NCBI RefSeq assembly: GCF_003611275.1
Contig: NZ_CP020699.1
Span: 17,710-81,709 of the forward strand
Reading direction: 5' to 3'
DNA length: 64,000 nucleotides
Source of the DNA: Sulfitobacter sp. D7
Lineage (GTDB): Bacteria > Pseudomonadota > Alphaproteobacteria > Rhodobacterales > Rhodobacteraceae
The translations under genes and the position numbers were made by a program. The notes below the pieces were generated by a model. That model made no database searches. It was not told the origin of the DNA and saw only the letters and a list, made by a program, of their open reading frames with translations. The first letter of the stretch is position 1; the number at the start of each line of letters is the position of its first letter. Below, in pieces: positions 62,264 through 64,000 of the stretch.

Positions 62264-63532
62264 TCAAGAAGTTTCCTCAAAGGCATCGGGAATCATCTCC
62301 GACCAGAACGCCCGCATCTCCTTCGCACAGAGTGCCGCTTTCCAGCCGAGCCGTGAAAACTCTGACTTTAACAGCTCGTCATCAAGCCAGGCAAGGAACA
62401 GCCGCCGATCGGCATCCCGCTGGGTGGGAGAACGAGAGTCGACGATCTCTCCAACCCGCGCCATGATCGCAGCCCGCGCTTTACGCTCTTCCTCGACAAC
62501 CGTGGCGCGTTTGGCTTCTACGTTATCGACCGCCAGATTTCGCTTTTGGCGCTGAACCGCTGCCTCTTTCGCTTTGGGCGTAGGCTCGGGCGAAGAGGCG
62601 GCTTTATAGTCGTTCCGCAAAGCAGCCCGCAGATAGCCAACTGGGCTATCGACCGGCCCCCTGCCCTTTAGATAAGAAATCTTTTCCGAAACATAGGCTT
62701 CTCCATGCTCCGTGATCCATTGGCGCGCCAGTCGGTCACTTACGCCCAACTCCATGAGGTGGCCATAAACCGGGCCTTGACGTAGCGCCTCCCCGTCGTC
62801 GATGTCGAGCATGGCCAGCTGTGGGTTTTCTTTTATCAAAAACCGAACATCGCTGACCTGCCTTCCCATCTTATGCAGTTCAGGCGTGATCAGAATGTTC
62901 GATGTTTTATTCACCTCGGCCACGGCGGGCTTAATGATCTTAGCGTTAAGGTGTTTGAAGCTTTCGTAATAGGCGCTGCCCTCAACCCCCATGAGGCGCC
63001 GAAACAGCTCGATCGGCCACCAGCCCGTAGAACCGGTACGCACGAAACGATAACAATTTTCGTATAATGCTAGTGCATGGCCCGAGGTGAACCTTCGCTG
63101 GATATTAAGATTGATAAGCGCGAAAACCTTTGGGTCGTGAAGCTTTTCAGCCAGTGCCGGAGAATATGCATACTCGCAGACCCCACCTGAAAGCTTTGCA
63201 TAGGAAAGGAGGGCGGAAACCCCCCATTCCTGCCGTCCGTTGGAATCGAGCATGTCCCATTCTGCCGTCGTCTCGGCCAAGCTGCGCAGCGATTGTTTGA
63301 GCGTGGCCATATCGTTGGAGTTATACCCGACCATCATACAAAGTGTCTGAGCATCGATTTGATGCTTATTGCGCGTGACGAGAGTGTCATAGGCGTTAAG
63401 CAAAAGCACATTGCTCAACTTCCGCTGCAACAGTGTGAGCTTACCGGAGACGTGAATCGCGGCCACGTTTTTTTTAACGGACTGGCGACGGAGTGCACCT
63501 GTAAGCTTCTCGTGGGGGATAGTAGGGTCCAT
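62264..63532 (-). CDS. Plasmid replication initiator, Rep_3 superfamily
   Basis: The 422-residue protein has the two winged-helix domains of the Rep_3/RepB initiators. The N-terminal part reads KLTLLQRKLSNVLLLNAYDTL and DMATLKQSLRSLAETT, and then SGHALALYENCYRFVRTG and SAYYESFKHLNAKIIKPAVAEVN. The C-terminal third is a charged extension (KAKEAAVQRQKRNLAVDNVEAKRATVVEEERK). Such proteins bind iterons and open the origin. Iteron-like repeats lie directly upstream (63605-63857). This supports that the window comes from an extrachromosomal replicon. Confidence 0.88.
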   Translation of the reverse strand: MDPTIPHEKLTGALRRQSVKKNVAAIHVSGKLTLLQRKLSNVLLLNAYDTLVTRNKHQIDAQTLCMMVGYNSNDMATLKQSLRSLAETTAEWDMLDSNGRQEWGVSALLSYAKLSGGVCEYAYSPALAEKLHDPKVFALINLNIQRRFTSGHALALYENCYRFVRTGSTGWWPIELFRRLMGVEGSAYYESFKHLNAKIIKPAVAEVNKTSNILITPELHKMGRQVSDVRFLIKENPQLAMLDIDDGEALRQGPVYGHLMELGVSDRLARQWITEHGEAYVSEKISYLKGRGPVDSPVGYLRAALRNDYKAASSPEPTPKAKEAAVQRQKRNLAVDNVEAKRATVVEEERKARAAIMARVGEIVDSRSPTQRDADRRLFLAWLDDELLKSEFSRLGWKAALCAKEMRAFWSEMIPDAFEETS

Positions 63533-63604
63533 GGCGCGCTCTGCTCTGATGCACAGGTCGCGCTTGAGGCGCGATCCGATATTTGTTGCCGACGAGTATG
63601 ACCG

Positions 63605-63857
63605 AAAAGGTGCCCACGCTCAATCTTTCTATAGGCACCCGTCTACGTGTTTGCGCGCCCCGTAAATGGGTTCCTTTGCCCCTCATAGAAGATACTATCA
63701 GGCCATCCTCCTCCTAAATTGGTCCGGATGGGGCCGGTTTTCCCGCAAACTGTGGACAGGTACCCGAGTTCCTGCGAATCGGCGCCTTCAGAACCGTAGC
63801 CTGGCACCCTATGTCCCGTAGATGGGGACCTTTAAGCCTGTATCCGGGTGCCTATAT
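63605..63857. repeat. Iteron-like repeats of the replication origin
   Basis: Related 15-20 base elements with consensus WAGG-N2-CCC-R-T-N-TACGGG occur on both strands. Plus: 63606-63620 and 63631-63647, with weaker copies at 63756-63774 and 63802-63818. Minus: 63659-63677, 63815-63833 and 63837-63857. They sit just upstream of the rep gene. Spacing is irregular. Rep_3 initiators use such iterons for origin binding and copy control. Confidence 0.6.
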
Positions 63858-63965
63858 TCCGCTAGAACATTGTTATAGAGCAATATTCTGTCTCTAAAGA
63901 TCTGAAAGATACTAAAAGATCTACAACATATAGTGCTGTTGCCTTCTTATATTCTGAAGAAAAAT
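63858..63965. other. AT-rich segment beside the iterons, possible unwinding element
   Basis: The segment is markedly AT-rich compared with its surroundings and has repeated AAAGAT units (CTAAAGATCTGAAAGATACT and AAAAGATCT). Such a segment next to iterons is typical of the DNA-unwinding element of plasmid origins. Confidence 0.5.
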
Positions 63966-63970
63966 AAGCA

Positions 63971-63988
63971 GGTTTCGCGTGCGAAACC
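63971..63988. promoter_or_regulatory. Perfect 18-base palindrome, parS-like
   Basis: GGTTTCGCGTGCGAAACC has 8-bp perfect arms around GT. It resembles ParB-family parS sites (GTTTC...GAAAC) and lies at the origin side of the replicon, where a partition locus would be expected just beyond the window. Confidence 0.5.
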
Positions 63989-64000
63989 AAAGAACCCGCG

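Noticed and set aside
1..64000. CRISPR arrays, tRNA, rRNA and phage genes
   Set aside because: No regularly spaced repeat arrays, tRNA-like cloverleaf ends, rRNA segments or phage structural genes were recognised.

Overview
This window looks like part of a plasmid or chromid from a marine Roseobacter-group alphaproteobacterium (Rhodobacteraceae). That assignment rests on gene content and protein style: a GC-rich sequence, a Rep_3-family replication initiator with nearby iteron-like repeats, a DctPQM TRAP transporter, YjbF/YjbH exopolysaccharide genes, and an alphaproteobacterial nitrate-assimilation operon controlled by NasT/NasS. No rRNA, tRNA or CRISPR array was seen.

Layout. Positions 1-4849 hold the start of a protein phosphatase gene and an exopolysaccharide export block (yjbH, yjbF, a Wza-like lipoprotein). 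Positions 4850-9987 are a scarred region. It contains a transposase-like remnant, a MarR regulator, an amidohydrolase fragment, a branched-chain-type ABC operon collapsed by an internal deletion, intact proC and lrp genes, and a decayed benE benzoate permease. Positions 10025-23014 form a benzoate/catechol island: a hydrolase and SCP2-like pair, catA with a LysR regulator, and a long minus-strand operon catB-benABCD-livKHMGF. Positions 23241-26007 hold an extradiol dioxygenase/DoxX/LysR module and a small membrane protein. Positions 26076-29553 are pcaR and pcaIJF. After rarD and an IS6 remnant, a TetR gene and its operator region precede an operon of about 10.6 kb (31740-42322): shikimate/quinate dehydrogenase, a TRAP transporter, dehydroshikimate dehydratase, pcaC, pcaH, pcaG, a beta-keto acid cleavage enzyme, pcaD, pcaB and aroQ. 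Positions 42579-57514 are nitrate assimilation (lysR-nasT-nasS, nrtA-nrtB-nrtCD-nirB-nirD-nasA-trpD2-cysG). Positions 57910-62083 return to exopolysaccharide genes (a Wzc-like tyrosine kinase, two secreted proteins, an ExoY-like transferase). Positions 62264-63988 hold the replication initiator and probable origin.

How it works together. Benzoate is expected to enter through the Liv-type ABC transporter and go via BenABCD to catechol, then CatA and CatB to muconolactone. Quinate and shikimate are expected to enter through the TRAP transporter and pass through AroE/AroQ/QuiC to protocatechuate, then PcaHG, PcaB and PcaC. Both arms meet at the enol-lactone, which PcaD, PcaIJ and PcaF convert to succinyl-CoA and acetyl-CoA. 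No catC (muconolactone isomerase) was found in the window. The nitrate block supplies ammonium through ABC uptake, NasA and NirBD, with siroheme from CysG.

The most interesting non-coding signals are three related LysR-type dyads at catA and catB, a periodic operator in front of pcaI, paired TetR-type operators over a promoter, a candidate two-hairpin NasT target upstream of nrtA, iteron-like repeats plus a parS-like palindrome at the right edge, and a short repeat pair lying exactly at the inner edges of the two exopolysaccharide blocks.
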